From: a virus | Length of the DNA: 64,000 nucleotides | Virus record (IMG/VR): IMGVR_UViG_3300044634_000910 | Location: 1 to 64,000 of that record | Reading direction: 5' to 3' (one strand) | Shown here: positions 42,595 to 52,223 of the stretch, in pieces | How positions within the stretch are numbered: the stretch's first letter is position 1 | Layout: every line of letters begins with the position of its first letter | Notes under the pieces: generated by a model | Databases searched by the model: none | Seen by the model: only the letters and a program-made list of their open reading frames with translations | What the model was told of the DNA's origin: nothing | Program-made: the position numbers and the translations under genes

Positions 42595-45500
42595 GTACAT
42601 CCTCCAATGTTACGGTTCCGTCTTTAGTCTTACCAAAATCAAACTTATAAGATTTTCCTTCTTCAATATGCATGTACGCTTTTGCAAAAGATGTAGGGAA
42701 AACTGTAATAGAATGCAGATCTCTACTTGTATCTGCAAGTGTAAGAGATGCCATCTTCTTGCCAGTCTTTGTAACTCTTGGTTTAAAAGAGACTACAAAC
42801 ATTTCATCATCTTTGTATGGAAGTTGCTTATAACTTAAGAACTTTACAAGAGCATGTGATGATTCTTTTATCTCATCTGAAGGTATGAAAGAAACAATCC
42901 TATTATCATTACACAAGACCAGATAAGAACGACCTGTCTCAATAGTTGTATTTTCATCATCAAATATACCGACACTGCCAGTTTTGTCCAAAATTTCAAC
43001 TCGTGACCATCCTGTTCCTCGTTTAATAGATTTTACCATACCCATAAAAATGTATGATCCTTTTTCTTCAAAGTCTACAATATCCTGAATGAACGCATAA
43101 TAATGAGAAGGTATTGTAATATTAAACTCTGGAAGGTTTAAGTATTCATACAGGTTCTCTTTAATCTCCTGATCATTTCTGGGATTATCATTAAATGTTG
43201 CTGCACCAATTACTTTTAGTGCCTGGAGTGCACGGCTGTTTACTCCGTTTCCTTTTGTAAAGGTAAACTCTTCGAGTTCTTTATATGAACTAAAAGGTCG
43301 TGCTGAGATATATCTCTCACCAATCTTGTCAGATATGAACTTGATAGCACTGAGTCCAAACCTAATGCCCTTACCCTCAATCTTAAAATCAATATCCGAA
43401 TCGTTAATGTGAGGTAACTTAATGCTAATGCCCATTCTTTTTGCTTCAATAAGGTATTCAGTTCTTGCATCTTTGTCCTTTTCATTCTTTAGCACTGAGT
43501 ACATAAACTCAAGTGGGTAATAATACTTTAACCATGCTGTCCAATAGGATAGCGTTGAGTATGCTACTGCGTGAGATTTATTAAATGAATACCCTGCGTG
43601 AGCCTCAAAGTCATGCCATAGATCACGAGCAGCGTTAGGAGCAATAAACTTAGATGCACCCTCTACGAACTTCTCTTTAAACTGATCAAATTCTTTAGCA
43701 TCTTTTTTCTTGCCAATGATTTTTCTAACTTTATCTGCTTCCGACATGGACATACCGCCAAGGTGTACGCATGCTTGCATAACCTGTTCCTGGTAAAGAA
43801 TACAGCCATATGTGTCCTCCGTAAATTGTTTTAGTACTTGGTGAGTATAGGAAATGTTTTGACGACCATGCTTACGATCAACATAGTCCTTACCAATAGT
43901 ATTCATTGCACCTGGACGAACAAGAGCATTTGATGCTGCAAGTTCATTTAGATTCTTGACACCCATCTTAACAAGAAGGTTTGTGTATGGTGCTGCTTCA
44001 CACTGAAACACTCCCTTTGTATATCCGTCAGATAGCATCTGATAAACATTTGCATCATCCATCTTGATCTTAAGAAGGTCGATCTTCTTTCCATCTCGCT
44101 CTTTAATAATATCAATTGTATTCTTAAGAACAGACAATGTCTTAAGACCAAGCGCATCAATCTTAATTAAACCAATTCTTTCAGCCTCTTCCATGTCAAC
44201 ACCAACTACTGGAATTCTTTCGTCAGACCCAGTAGATGATCTTGTTTCAAGTGGTGCATACCTAAAGATTGGTTCTTTTGCAGTTACAACACCAGCAGCG
44301 TGAATACCTGTGCCACGAATTCGACCACGAAGTTGTTCTCCGTAAACCTCTACCTCTGGATACTTCTCACGAAACTCGTATGTTGATTTTGATGTACAGA
44401 AATCATCCCATGTATCTACAGTCTTTAAAACCTTATTAACATCTGATAGAGGAATGTTTAATACTCGTGCAACATCTCTAACAATTCCCTTACCTGTAAA
44501 CTCAAGGAAGGTGGCAATAGATGCAACATGTCGATACTGTCTAACAAGATAATCTTTAACTTCTTCACGACGAGTATCTTGAATATCTGTATCGATATCT
44601 GGGAAGTCGTTACGCTCTGGATTAATAAAGCGGAAGAACAAAAGATTGTGCTCAATAGGATCAATGTCTGTAATCTTTAATGCATAACAAACCAGAGAAC
44701 CAGCAGATGAGCCACGACCTGGGCCTACCATAATCTCTTCCTTCTTGGCCCAGTTGATCATGTTACTTACAACAAGGAAGTAGGGCGCAAACTTCTTATC
44801 CTTAATAATCTGCAACTCTTCTTCAAGTCTATCAAGGTACTCTTGGTTTTCTGACAAACCTCGCTCTACCAAACCTTCCAATGCAGCCTTTGCAAGTTCC
44901 TTGTCAGGACTCTTATACTGTACTGGTAAAAGGTTTAGTCCTTCTTGAATGCCATAGTCTCCTACTGTCTCTGCTAATAGGAGTGTGTTTGAGTAGATGT
45001 CTGGTCTATCAATACCCTGCGCTTCCATGGCTGCTTTGATCTCTTCATAAGATAGAAGGTGGATGTCAAACTTATTAAATGACATCTGACGGTCTTCGCC
45101 ATAGAGATAATCAAGGCGCTGCATCATGTTGCCTTTTTTCTTTGATTTTTCATATGTTGTATCTTTTACAAACTTACCATGTGTGTTCATAAGCAACTTA
45201 AACTCTTGAACTTCTTTTTGTGATGGGTCAACATGGTGGCAGTCTGGTGTAACAATAACTTTGATATCAAACTCATCCGCAAGTTCTATTAAATACTTAT
45301 TTATGTGTGCTTCATTGTGAGGCATAACCTCAATGTAGTAGTCATCAGCAAAGCGCTCTTTAAACCAAGAGATGTATTTCTTTGCAAGAGCAAACTCTTC
45401 TTCCTCAAGTGCTTTAACTAAAACGCTACTTGGGCAAGCAGAAGAAACAATAATTCCTTCTTTATATTTTTCTAATATAGTAAAATCAAATCTTGGCTTC

Positions 45501-45859
45501 TTAAAGAAACCATCTGTCCAAGATAGTTCACTAATCTTATTAAGGTTTTCCAAACCAATTTGATTCTTGGCTAGAAGGATAATGTGGTTGTAGACAAGGT
45601 CTTGTTGACCTTCTCTTTCAGACTTATCTCGTGTATCAGATATGTCTGCACACATGTATCCTTCTAGACCTAGAATTGGCTTAATGCCCTTTGCTTTTGC
45701 AATACGGTGCAGTTCCCTATGCCCAGATAAAGTACCGTGGTCAGTGATGGCAATTGCTGGCATCCCTAACTCAACTGCACGGTTCACGTATTCTTCTGGA
45801 GTAGCAATCCCATCAAATAAACTAAAATGGGTATGGACATGTAAGCCGACGTAGTTCAT
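42584..45859 (-). CDS. dnaE: DNA polymerase III alpha subunit (C-family)
   Basis: 1091 residues from 45859. N-terminal PHP domain: GLHVHTHFSLFDG (H7, H9, H11) and ITDHGTLSGH, with metal ligands complete, so a proofreading-type activity is possible. Polymerase: GPGRGSSAGSL and FPDIDTDIQD (catalytic Asp pair) about one third in, fingers and beta-clamp region, then a C-terminal OB fold (GMVKSIKRGTGWSRVEILD). Near the length of bacterial DnaE. A replicative polymerase of bacterial type rather than family A or B is the less common phage choice. Confidence 0.95.
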   Translation of the reverse strand: MNYVGLHVHTHFSLFDGIATPEEYVNRAVELGMPAIAITDHGTLSGHRELHRIAKAKGIKPILGLEGYMCADISDTRDKSEREGQQDLVYNHIILLAKNQIGLENLNKISELSWTDGFFKKPRFDFTILEKYKEGIIVSSACPSSVLVKALEEEEFALAKKYISWFKERFADDYYIEVMPHNEAHINKYLIELADEFDIKVIVTPDCHHVDPSQKEVQEFKLLMNTHGKFVKDTTYEKSKKKGNMMQRLDYLYGEDRQMSFNKFDIHLLSYEEIKAAMEAQGIDRPDIYSNTLLLAETVGDYGIQEGLNLLPVQYKSPDKELAKAALEGLVERGLSENQEYLDRLEEELQIIKDKKFAPYFLVVSNMINWAKKEEIMVGPGRGSSAGSLVCYALKITDIDPIEHNLLFFRFINPERNDFPDIDTDIQDTRREEVKDYLVRQYRHVASIATFLEFTGKGIVRDVARVLNIPLSDVNKVLKTVDTWDDFCTSKSTYEFREKYPEVEVYGEQLRGRIRGTGIHAAGVVTAKEPIFRYAPLETRSSTGSDERIPVVGVDMEEAERIGLIKIDALGLKTLSVLKNTIDIIKERDGKKIDLLKIKMDDANVYQMLSDGYTKGVFQCEAAPYTNLLVKMGVKNLNELAASNALVRPGAMNTIGKDYVDRKHGRQNISYTHQVLKQFTEDTYGCILYQEQVMQACVHLGGMSMSEADKVRKIIGKKKDAKEFDQFKEKFVEGASKFIAPNAARDLWHDFEAHAGYSFNKSHAVAYSTLSYWTAWLKYYYPLEFMYSVLKNEKDKDARTEYLIEAKRMGISIKLPHINDSDIDFKIEGKGIRFGLSAIKFISDKIGERYISARPFSSYKELEEFTFTKGNGVNSRALQALKVIGAATFNDNPRNDQEIKENLYEYLNLPEFNITIPSHYYAFIQDIVDFEEKGSYIFMGMVKSIKRGTGWSRVEILDKTGSVGIFDDENTTIETGRSYLVLCNDNRIVSFIPSDEIKESSHALVKFLSYKQLPYKDDEMFVVSFKPRVTKTGKKMASLTLADTSRDLHSITVFPTSFAKAYMHIEEGKSYKFDFGKTKDGTVTLEDVHVS

Positions 45860-45860
45860 A

Positions 45861-46514
45861 TTACCAATCAGCGTTTGTTGCTGAAGTGGCAGATGGGCCA
45901 TCAAAGCCCAAATAGAACGCTTCTTGTTCTGCGTAAGGAACCTTGCGTAGTGCAGATTCTAGTGGGTAAGGCTTAATGTCTCCCCAGTTAAATGGTTCCT
46001 TGTCTGGTGCAGATGGAATTAGTGTGTAGTTAGTTTCAGTTCCCTGACCATTACGCTTTAACTTCCACTGTACATTTGAGATGCTTCCTGTTTCAAGTGC
46101 ATACTCACGAATTGTGTTGAATGATGATTGCTTGCTGATACCCATTGACCAGATTGCAACATATGGTGCTTCAATGCCATCGTCTACAAGAACGTTGCAA
46201 TAGAAACGAAGACGTGCTCTCCAGCCAGCCTTTGGATCCTTGCGGTGCATTTCTTCAGCCCAGTCACGACCTTCTGTATCCATTGTGTCTACAGCCTTGC
46301 GCTTGTAGTCCTTTGGGTTTGTGTGTTCTGATACAACGATTGCTAGACCACGCTCTGCATTGTAGTTTGCTGAGTCTTCGTCAAGTTCTTCTAAAAATCT
46401 AATCTTTACAGACTGACCGTCTGCAAGTTTTAGCCACTTAACCTTTGGGCCGTCGCCACCCTTTGGGCCATCTAGTACTGGGCCCATCTCTTTGATTCCT
46501 CTTAGTATTGCCAT
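45861..46514 (-). CDS. single-stranded DNA-binding protein-like
   Basis: 217 residues. KWLKLADGQSVKIRFLEEL near residue 25 and RARLRFYCNVLVDDG are the pattern of phage ssDNA-binding proteins of the T4 gp32-like/OB type; the tail (SATSATNADW) is acidic and aromatic at its end, as in SSB. Ends immediately before dnaE. Annotation by position and pattern. Confidence 0.7.
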   Translation of the reverse strand: MAILRGIKEMGPVLDGPKGGDGPKVKWLKLADGQSVKIRFLEELDEDSANYNAERGLAIVVSEHTNPKDYKRKAVDTMDTEGRDWAEEMHRKDPKAGWRARLRFYCNVLVDDGIEAPYVAIWSMGISKQSSFNTIREYALETGSISNVQWKLKRNGQGTETNYTLIPSAPDKEPFNWGDIKPYPLESALRKVPYAEQEAFYLGFDGPSATSATNADW

Positions 46515-46538
46515 GTGTTTCTCCTTTGTGTCGTTATG

Positions 46539-47483
46539 TTAGTTTAGCATAGACTGTATTGATTTGTCAAACTGGAAGTCCAGTTCTTTAATTGACTTAT
46601 CGTCCATGTCGCCTATATCTTTATATTCTTTATTTAGTTGTATTACGGATACACGAGAACCAAGTTTTTCAACTATCTTGGTTTTCATATTTCCACCTGC
46701 TTCATCATTATCCGCAATAACAATTATATCATTGAAGTACTTTTGAAGCAACTCTATCTGTATATTAGAAACATTTGATCCAAGTGTAGCGACAGCAGGA
46801 AGTCCTACCTGATCAAGCCTGATGGCATCAAATGATGACTCAACAACGTAAACTGTTCCAGAACTTTTTACCCTATGCAAATTAAATAATGTCTTAGACT
46901 TTGGAAGTCCTGGAGTATTTTTAAACTCCTTACCTTCAATCGATCTGCCAACAAACCCAATTGGTAAGCCATCTGGACTGTGAACTGGAACAGTAACCAT
47001 ATCTTGTTTATCTGAATACCCTAAAGAAAATTTAGAAGCAGAATCTTTTGTTATTTTCCTATAAGTAAAATAATCTTTTGCTCTATCAGATGATAAAAGG
47101 TTATTATGTAGACGCTTAAGAACTAACTCGTCAAACATTGTAAACTCTGGCTTTTTATATAGTGCCCTGTCAATGTCTGTTTCAATACTTGTATCTGTCT
47201 CTTTGCTCTTTATAAATCTTGCAGCCTCAAAGTATGTCCTGTTTGACATGTGCATAACAAATTCGATAAATCCAGTTACGTGGTGGCATGCAAAGCAAAA
47301 GAAGGTTCCGTTGTTTTTATCTATTTCTCCCGCTGGGGTCCTGTTGTTGTTGTGATATGGACAAAAAATAATATAGTCTGAGTCAACCTCAGACTCAATC
47401 GTTACACCTGTTCCTGTGAGAACTCTTTTGATTTGTTCTTTTGTGTATAGATTGCTGTGCTTCCGTCTATTCCTGCTATCCAT
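46539..47483 (-). CDS. DnaG-type primase
   Basis: 314 residues. CHC2-type zinc finger: IIFCPYHNNN and FFCFACH (about 41-70). TOPRIM: TVYVVESSFDAIRL and IIVIADNDEAGG, with the metal-binding Glu and Asp-x-Asp. No helicase domain, so it works with the separate DnaB. The start overlaps the upstream gene by 82 bases. Confidence 0.9.
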   Translation of the reverse strand: MDSRNRRKHSNLYTKEQIKRVLTGTGVTIESEVDSDYIIFCPYHNNNRTPAGEIDKNNGTFFCFACHHVTGFIEFVMHMSNRTYFEAARFIKSKETDTSIETDIDRALYKKPEFTMFDELVLKRLHNNLLSSDRAKDYFTYRKITKDSASKFSLGYSDKQDMVTVPVHSPDGLPIGFVGRSIEGKEFKNTPGLPKSKTLFNLHRVKSSGTVYVVESSFDAIRLDQVGLPAVATLGSNVSNIQIELLQKYFNDIIVIADNDEAGGNMKTKIVEKLGSRVSVIQLNKEYKDIGDMDDKSIKELDFQFDKSIQSMLN

Positions 47484-47755
47484 TCGCTTTGTTTTCTCCC
47501 CGTATATGTTCCGTGTACTGTTAACTGAAATTCAAAATATTTTTTATTGTGGTTATAGTCTAATGTAAAGTCTGGTAATATATCGATTCTTGGAACATAC
47601 CCCGAAAGTCGCATCTCTGACTCAAGGAGTCTAACATACTCTTCCTTAAGTCTGCCAAGTGCTGACTCATCATGTATAACCCCATCAAGGTAAAACTTTT
47701 TGATAGGCTTATGATGATAGAAGGTAGGCGGAATATTTTCCTTACTTTTCGACAT
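47402..47755 (-). CDS. hypothetical protein (117 aa)
   Basis: Lies between helicase and primase and overlaps the primase start by 82 bases. YVPRIDILPDFTLDYNHNKKYFEFQLTVHGTYTG is beta-rich. Possible replication accessory; unrecognised. Confidence 0.65.
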   Translation of the reverse strand: MSKSKENIPPTFYHHKPIKKFYLDGVIHDESALGRLKEEYVRLLESEMRLSGYVPRIDILPDFTLDYNHNKKYFEFQLTVHGTYTGRKQSEWIAGIDGSTAIYTQKNKSKEFSQEQV

Positions 47756-47767
47756 ACCATATTATAA

Positions 47768-48988
47768 CTACTTATCTTCATAATCTTTGTACCTGTAGTA
47801 TCCCTTGTCAAAATCAACCTGGACTAAAAAATCTCCCATGAATCCATTACGATTCTTTCTAAAAGCACACTCAATAATGTCGCTATTGGATGCACGGCCC
47901 AAGGCAATAACCCAGTCTGCATCGTAGGCAATCTGTCTCGACCATGCTGTCTGTCCAAGAGTTGGCACACCGCTAAGATCATTGACATCGTCTGGTGTAG
48001 CAGATGAGATAGCAATGATAGGAACTTCTTCACCAATAGCCATCAGTTTAAGTTCTCGTGAAAGGTTCTTCATTCGTACAGTTTCATTATCTGACTTCTG
48101 GTTTGGAGCCATCAACTGAAGGTAGTCAACGATTACAAAGTCTGGCTTGTACTGGTCAATCTTTCCACGAAGAACTGATGGGTTGATTTCTCCACCTTGG
48201 TCATTTGAAATAATATGAAACTCTGGCTTACCCTTTAAGTGTCTTTCGTGCCAAGCCTTAAGAGTGTCTAACTCAACATCTCCGTTAGATAGTTTTCTAT
48301 GTGACCAAAGTCCTTCTCCCATAATTGTAAAGACACGGTTACGAACTTCTGTCTCAGACATCTCAAGAGAGATTACAAGTGGTGTCTTACCCTGCTTCCA
48401 GGCCTGTACAGCAAAGTAAAGAGCCATCCAGGACTTTCCTATACCTGGGTATGCTAAGAAGACTCCTAACTGCCCTGGCATAATTCCAGAAGGAAGATAG
48501 TTGTCGAATCCTGGAAGATTTGTTTTAATTCCAACATGACCTGCTGCCTGTTGAATCTTTAGGTTTTCAAAGTATGCAATTGCAGACTCTAAGTCTGTTA
48601 CATCAATGTCACGAATTGCTGAAGTATTTTTCTTTAACTCTGATGTCTGTGTAATTAAATCATTTAGTGCAACATTGCCTTGGTTATTCTGAACATTAGT
48701 TGCAGCAGACCTTAATATATCTTTTAGGCTGTCATTTAAGTATTCGCCCTGCAACTCTTCTAAATGGTGCTTAGTTGCACCAACATTGTCTATTGGTGAG
48801 AAGTCTCTAAACTTTTCTGTTACAAGTTCTGCAGGAGGAAGAGACTTGTTATTCTCAAAGTATAGCCTGATAAAGTTCCAGATATCTCCATGAGTTCTGA
48901 GCAAGTTGTCTACGTTTGCCTGTAAAAGAACGTGAATCTGCTTGTCTTGAAGAACTGCAGTAATTAGTTTGGACTCTGTATTATTCAC
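47768..48988 (-). CDS. dnaB: DnaB-type replicative helicase
   Basis: 406 residues. N-terminal helical domain, then RecA-like ATPase: LAYPGIGKSWMAL (Walker A), PLVISLEMSETEV, FVIVDYLQLM (Walker B) and an arginine-finger region near WSRQIAYDADWVIAL. Unwinds DNA at the fork with the primase. Confidence 0.92.
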   Translation of the reverse strand: MNNTESKLITAVLQDKQIHVLLQANVDNLLRTHGDIWNFIRLYFENNKSLPPAELVTEKFRDFSPIDNVGATKHHLEELQGEYLNDSLKDILRSAATNVQNNQGNVALNDLITQTSELKKNTSAIRDIDVTDLESAIAYFENLKIQQAAGHVGIKTNLPGFDNYLPSGIMPGQLGVFLAYPGIGKSWMALYFAVQAWKQGKTPLVISLEMSETEVRNRVFTIMGEGLWSHRKLSNGDVELDTLKAWHERHLKGKPEFHIISNDQGGEINPSVLRGKIDQYKPDFVIVDYLQLMAPNQKSDNETVRMKNLSRELKLMAIGEEVPIIAISSATPDDVNDLSGVPTLGQTAWSRQIAYDADWVIALGRASNSDIIECAFRKNRNGFMGDFLVQVDFDKGYYRYKDYEDK

Positions 48989-49289
48989 TTAGCCACTCCT
49001 TTGCCATTCTTCTACGCTCTGCTCTCTCTTCATCGTCTCTTTTTTTATCTTTTTGTGCCTGTAAAATTTTTTCTGCGTTATAAGCAAAGTAGTTCCACGA
49101 CGGATTCTCTGCAACTGAAAAGTAATACTCAAGTATATCGTAACACCCAGAAAGTCCGTATGACTCTACAAGGCCATCAGAGGCCCACTGCTCTACGTTT
49201 AGATTAAGTGATGGCTTTGACTCGTACCTTGCGGTATGATACTTGCTGTATCTTGAAAGCAAAGCCATACGGTCTTTGCGTTCAGCCAT
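48981..49289 (-). CDS. hypothetical protein upstream of helicase (102 aa)
   Basis: Basic helical ends and a central conserved-looking LSGCYDILEYYFSVAENPSWNYFAYNAEKIL. Overlaps dnaB by 8 bases. The position and size are those of a helicase-loader or accessory protein, but there is no motif to show it. Confidence 0.65.
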   Translation of the reverse strand: MAERKDRMALLSRYSKYHTARYESKPSLNLNVEQWASDGLVESYGLSGCYDILEYYFSVAENPSWNYFAYNAEKILQAQKDKKRDDEERAERRRMAKEWLSE

Positions 49290-49516
49290 TACTCGTTTAT
49301 TTCAGACTTTGCTTCGTTAATCTTTTCAGTTAACTTATCTTCTACAAACTTATACACACGCTCAAATGCCTGGTTAACATTTTCTTCACTTTTACGTGAA
49401 TCTACAACGCCAAGATCAAGTCTTAGTGATTGAAAATTTCCTAGATTTAATGTGTATCCAAGCGTTACAGATACCTTTGTTGGTTCATTCGTTACTACAT
49501 AATTGCTGTCTGACAT
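49289..49516 (-). CDS. hypothetical protein (75 aa)
   Basis: Start at 49516 chosen for GAAGGG 6 bases upstream; longer readings overlap the upstream gene. VSVTLGYTLNLGNFQSLRLDLGVVDSRKSEENVNQAFERVYKFVEDKL is a strand pair followed by a helix, like a small nucleic-acid-binding fold (pattern similar to phage 'LGYTLNLGNFES' proteins). Confidence 0.65.
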   Translation of the reverse strand: MSDSNYVVTNEPTKVSVTLGYTLNLGNFQSLRLDLGVVDSRKSEENVNQAFERVYKFVEDKLTEKINEAKSEINE

Positions 49517-49529
49517 TTCATACCCTTCG

Positions 49530-50072
49530 TTAAATAGATTCAGACCAGATAGGAATGAATCGTCCATCTTCAGTTCTCGTATATGTAAGTATACCATCGC
49601 CCATTCTTCGTGTCAACTCTTGTTTGCTTGGGGTGATATCGTTTGTTATTAAATTATCTTTTCTTGGTCTACCAATATGGTATGTAGCAAGTATATCACG
49701 AATCTCTCTTACCTGTGATTCTGAGTAATATGATCTTACTTGAAATCCTCTTGCGCCTCCCTTTTGAGATCCCGTTGGAAATGGAATGATTCCTCGTCTC
49801 ATTAATGATGGCATGTATTTTTTATGACGATTAACTAAATCAGCAGTCTCTCTAACAGTGTATGCTCGTTCACGCTTCTTTTTAAAATCAGAAATTAAAC
49901 AACTTTCAATTTGATCTTTTGTTATATTGTAAACAGACATAATACCATTAGACTTATTGAGATGATGGACTCTTACTAAGTCTCCGTTTAAGAACCAAAC
50001 TTTTTTATTCCCTGGAATTACAGGGAGGACATTGTAGCCTTCGCTCTCGATACTTCCCTTTTTAATAGCCAT
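49530..50072 (-). CDS. MerR-like DNA-binding protein (180 aa)
   Basis: AYTVRETADLVNRHKKYMPSLMRRGIIPFPTGSQKGGARGFQVRSYYSESQVREIRDIL is a winged helix-turn-helix of MerR/excisionase type at residues 70-128. The first 65 residues form a separate beta-rich region. It sits at the border of tail and replication genes, a good place for a regulator. Confidence 0.75.
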   Translation of the reverse strand: MAIKKGSIESEGYNVLPVIPGNKKVWFLNGDLVRVHHLNKSNGIMSVYNITKDQIESCLISDFKKKRERAYTVRETADLVNRHKKYMPSLMRRGIIPFPTGSQKGGARGFQVRSYYSESQVREIRDILATYHIGRPRKDNLITNDITPSKQELTRRMGDGILTYTRTEDGRFIPIWSESI

Positions 50073-50209
50073 AAACCCTCCGCAGAACTTGTTGGTGGAT
50101 TAAAAAAATTTCTGTTGCCACAAGACATACAATATGTTTCAAGGTGGCCGATTGTGCTGTACTGTCTATCAAGAAACATTCTTCCTTTGCACTTTGTACA
50201 TTTCAGCAT
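50018..50209 (-). CDS. zinc-ribbon protein (63 aa)
   Basis: CTKCKGRMFLDRQYST and ETYCMSCGNRNFF form a zinc ribbon like those of transcription factors or polymerase subunits. The C-terminal third lies inside the MerR-like gene in another frame. Starts one base from the end of the tail gene upstream. Confidence 0.65.
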   Translation of the reverse strand: MLKCTKCKGRMFLDRQYSTIGHLETYCMSCGNRNFFNPPTSSAEGLWLLKREVSRAKATMSSL

Positions 50210-50652
50210 TAGTTTGGTACGCCAATGATAATAAGGTTTACATCTACAGAAACATCTCCAGAAGTGTTAAATCTAACTACTCCTTCAAGGCCTGAAGTTG
50301 TGACGCTCTTAAGGACAACTGTTACATTTTTGCCAGCAACAGTATTGCCAGTATTGATTGGTGTGGCTGTTGCAATTGGGGAGTACTTAAACTCTCCTGG
50401 AAAAGAATATGTAAAAGATTTTTCTTCACCTGCGGTTATGGTACCGCTATTAACAACACGAACATATCCACCAATTACTCTTGCCTCTGTTGCTTTAATG
50501 TTTTGCTTACCAGCGTTAGGTGTATCAATTGAGGTGTACTTGTATGTTGATGGTGATATTGCTGTTGACAGTTCATTGACTGCCTGGGCCAACTGAGAGA
50601 TGTATGTAACATCTAAAGGTTGTCCTCTTTCTGGTAAAGGTATTTTTGCCAT
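50209..50652 (-). CDS. tail-associated protein (147 aa)
   Basis: Helical N-terminus (LPERGQPLDVTYISQLAQAVNELSTA) followed by a beta-sandwich-like domain (FKYSPIATATPINTG...VVRFNTSGDVSVDVNLIIIGV). Pattern of distal tail or fibre proteins; last gene of the tail block. Confidence 0.65.
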   Translation of the reverse strand: MAKIPLPERGQPLDVTYISQLAQAVNELSTAISPSTYKYTSIDTPNAGKQNIKATEARVIGGYVRVVNSGTITAGEEKSFTYSFPGEFKYSPIATATPINTGNTVAGKNVTVVLKSVTTSGLEGVVRFNTSGDVSVDVNLIIIGVPN

Positions 50653-50670
50653 GGTTATATAATTATACCA

Positions 50671-51102
50671 CTAAACCGCTATTGGCGATGAGGTAAATAA
50701 TGCAGCCCCAGAAAAATATTGCTTAGGATATGTTGGAAGTTGTACAGCAACACGCAGAGTTGAGACTGAATCTGCAATCAGTGTTGAAAACTGGGTTGAC
50801 GATGAACTTGATATATATACCCAGTCAGCACTATCTAATTTAAAATAGATATCATATTGCTTAATTGCCGATACAGTAGGCTGCTTCCAAACCATATTTA
50901 CTACATTTGCAGTTACTGTTACAGAGCATTCTAATTGCTCTGGAGATGGATTTGATACAGAATAATACGGTGACCAATGAGAAGATCTGTTCTTGTCTTC
51001 TGAGACTACTCTATATCTTACAGAGTGCTTTTGTGTGGTTCCATTAAATGCTGGAAGATCTTCTTTTTTGATAACTACCTTTTTTATTTGTGAGTCTGAC
51101 AC
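50671..51102 (-). CDS. tail protein with Fn3-like domain (143 aa)
   Basis: VRYRVVSEDKNRSSHWSPYYSVSNP, VNMVWKQPTVSAIKQYDIYFK and TLRVAVQLPTYP follow the strand pattern of a fibronectin type III domain, common at phage tail tips. Confidence 0.65.
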   Translation of the reverse strand: MSDSQIKKVVIKKEDLPAFNGTTQKHSVRYRVVSEDKNRSSHWSPYYSVSNPSPEQLECSVTVTANVVNMVWKQPTVSAIKQYDIYFKLDSADWVYISSSSSTQFSTLIADSVSTLRVAVQLPTYPKQYFSGAALFTSSPIAV

Positions 51103-52220
51103 TATAGAACATCCATCCCAAACCTAAACTCAATATGATTAGTTGTATTAGCAGTCTTAGTAATCGTCTCTGCATTTTTATTTTTAATGACTGAGTATCC
51201 TGTTAGACCATAGACTGGGTTTGAAGATGTAGTATTTTCTAATCGCAATGCATCTAAGCATACATAGTAATCATCTGATACTGCGCCATTTTTAATTACT
51301 GCAACATAAAACTTTACAACATCAACTACGCTCCAAGTAAAACCGTTGCTCTTGTACAAATCTTGGAATGATTTCTGTGAAACAAAATATCTATTAGTTG
51401 CAAAATCTACACCAGGATCAGACTCTTTAACTACTGTCTCAAACCTTGCCCACTCTCCAGTTCCATGAACATCAGACTCTGCAAACTCTATCATTATTCT
51501 AACCTCATCTGGCTGAACATTTGATTCTCCGTCTTTATTGACTACAGAAAATGCAAGTCTAAGATCGTCTGTTGGTGCATTCTTATTAAAGTCAAGTGCT
51601 GCGCCAGTAAGGTGTATATGCTTTGAGGCAGGTGGAACAACCAAATGGCCACCAGATACAGAAAGGTTTGTCATGTCTCCTCTTATAACCATAATGTTAT
51701 TTAAGAATCTGCATCTTTCATACCTGTTCACACGTTCCTGGTTTGTAAAAATCTTGTTGTCTGCATTTGTTTGAAACACTTGGTCCGTAATATTTATAAT
51801 GTTGTCATCTGAATCTAATGGTGTGTAGTATACAGGAATCGCTGTTGCTGTTGTCGTTCCATGGTATTCCCAGTTTTCATTTGAAGTAAATGAATAAATG
51901 TTCTTGCTATCATATGCTCCTGCTGTTGGATTTGATCCAGCAGACCAAACACCAACCTCTGTAATCTCATATCTTTCTGCTGTAGGAAGTTCTGCAGTAA
52001 AGACTATCTTTGATTGTCCGCCCTCTGTAACATAGCCACGAGATGTAATTGGCACACGAAACATCTCAAAATCTAATGCCTGTTTACCTGAGTAGTCTCC
52101 AAGAGTTGCGTCTGTATTTAGTGGCTTTGCTCCACAGCCTATGGCAATATATGAAGCATATGCAGGTGCTTGACCTACAAGATACTTTGCCAGAATATTC
52201 TTGCCTGTATTAGTTATCAT
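51102..52220 (-). CDS. tail fibre/appendage protein (372 aa)
   Basis: N-terminal LAKYLVGQAPAYASYIAIGCGAKPL is typical of phage tail proteins that attach to the baseplate; TAELPTAERYEITEVGVWSA likewise. The C-terminal part resembles a carbohydrate-binding jelly roll (VSGGHLVVPPASKHIHLTGAAL). Receptor binding possible. Confidence 0.7.
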   Translation of the reverse strand: MITNTGKNILAKYLVGQAPAYASYIAIGCGAKPLNTDATLGDYSGKQALDFEMFRVPITSRGYVTEGGQSKIVFTAELPTAERYEITEVGVWSAGSNPTAGAYDSKNIYSFTSNENWEYHGTTTATAIPVYYTPLDSDDNIINITDQVFQTNADNKIFTNQERVNRYERCRFLNNIMVIRGDMTNLSVSGGHLVVPPASKHIHLTGAALDFNKNAPTDDLRLAFSVVNKDGESNVQPDEVRIMIEFAESDVHGTGEWARFETVVKESDPGVDFATNRYFVSQKSFQDLYKSNGFTWSVVDVVKFYVAVIKNGAVSDDYYVCLDALRLENTTSSNPVYGLTGYSVIKNKNAETITKTANTTNHIEFRFGMDVL

Positions 52221-52223
52221 TTT

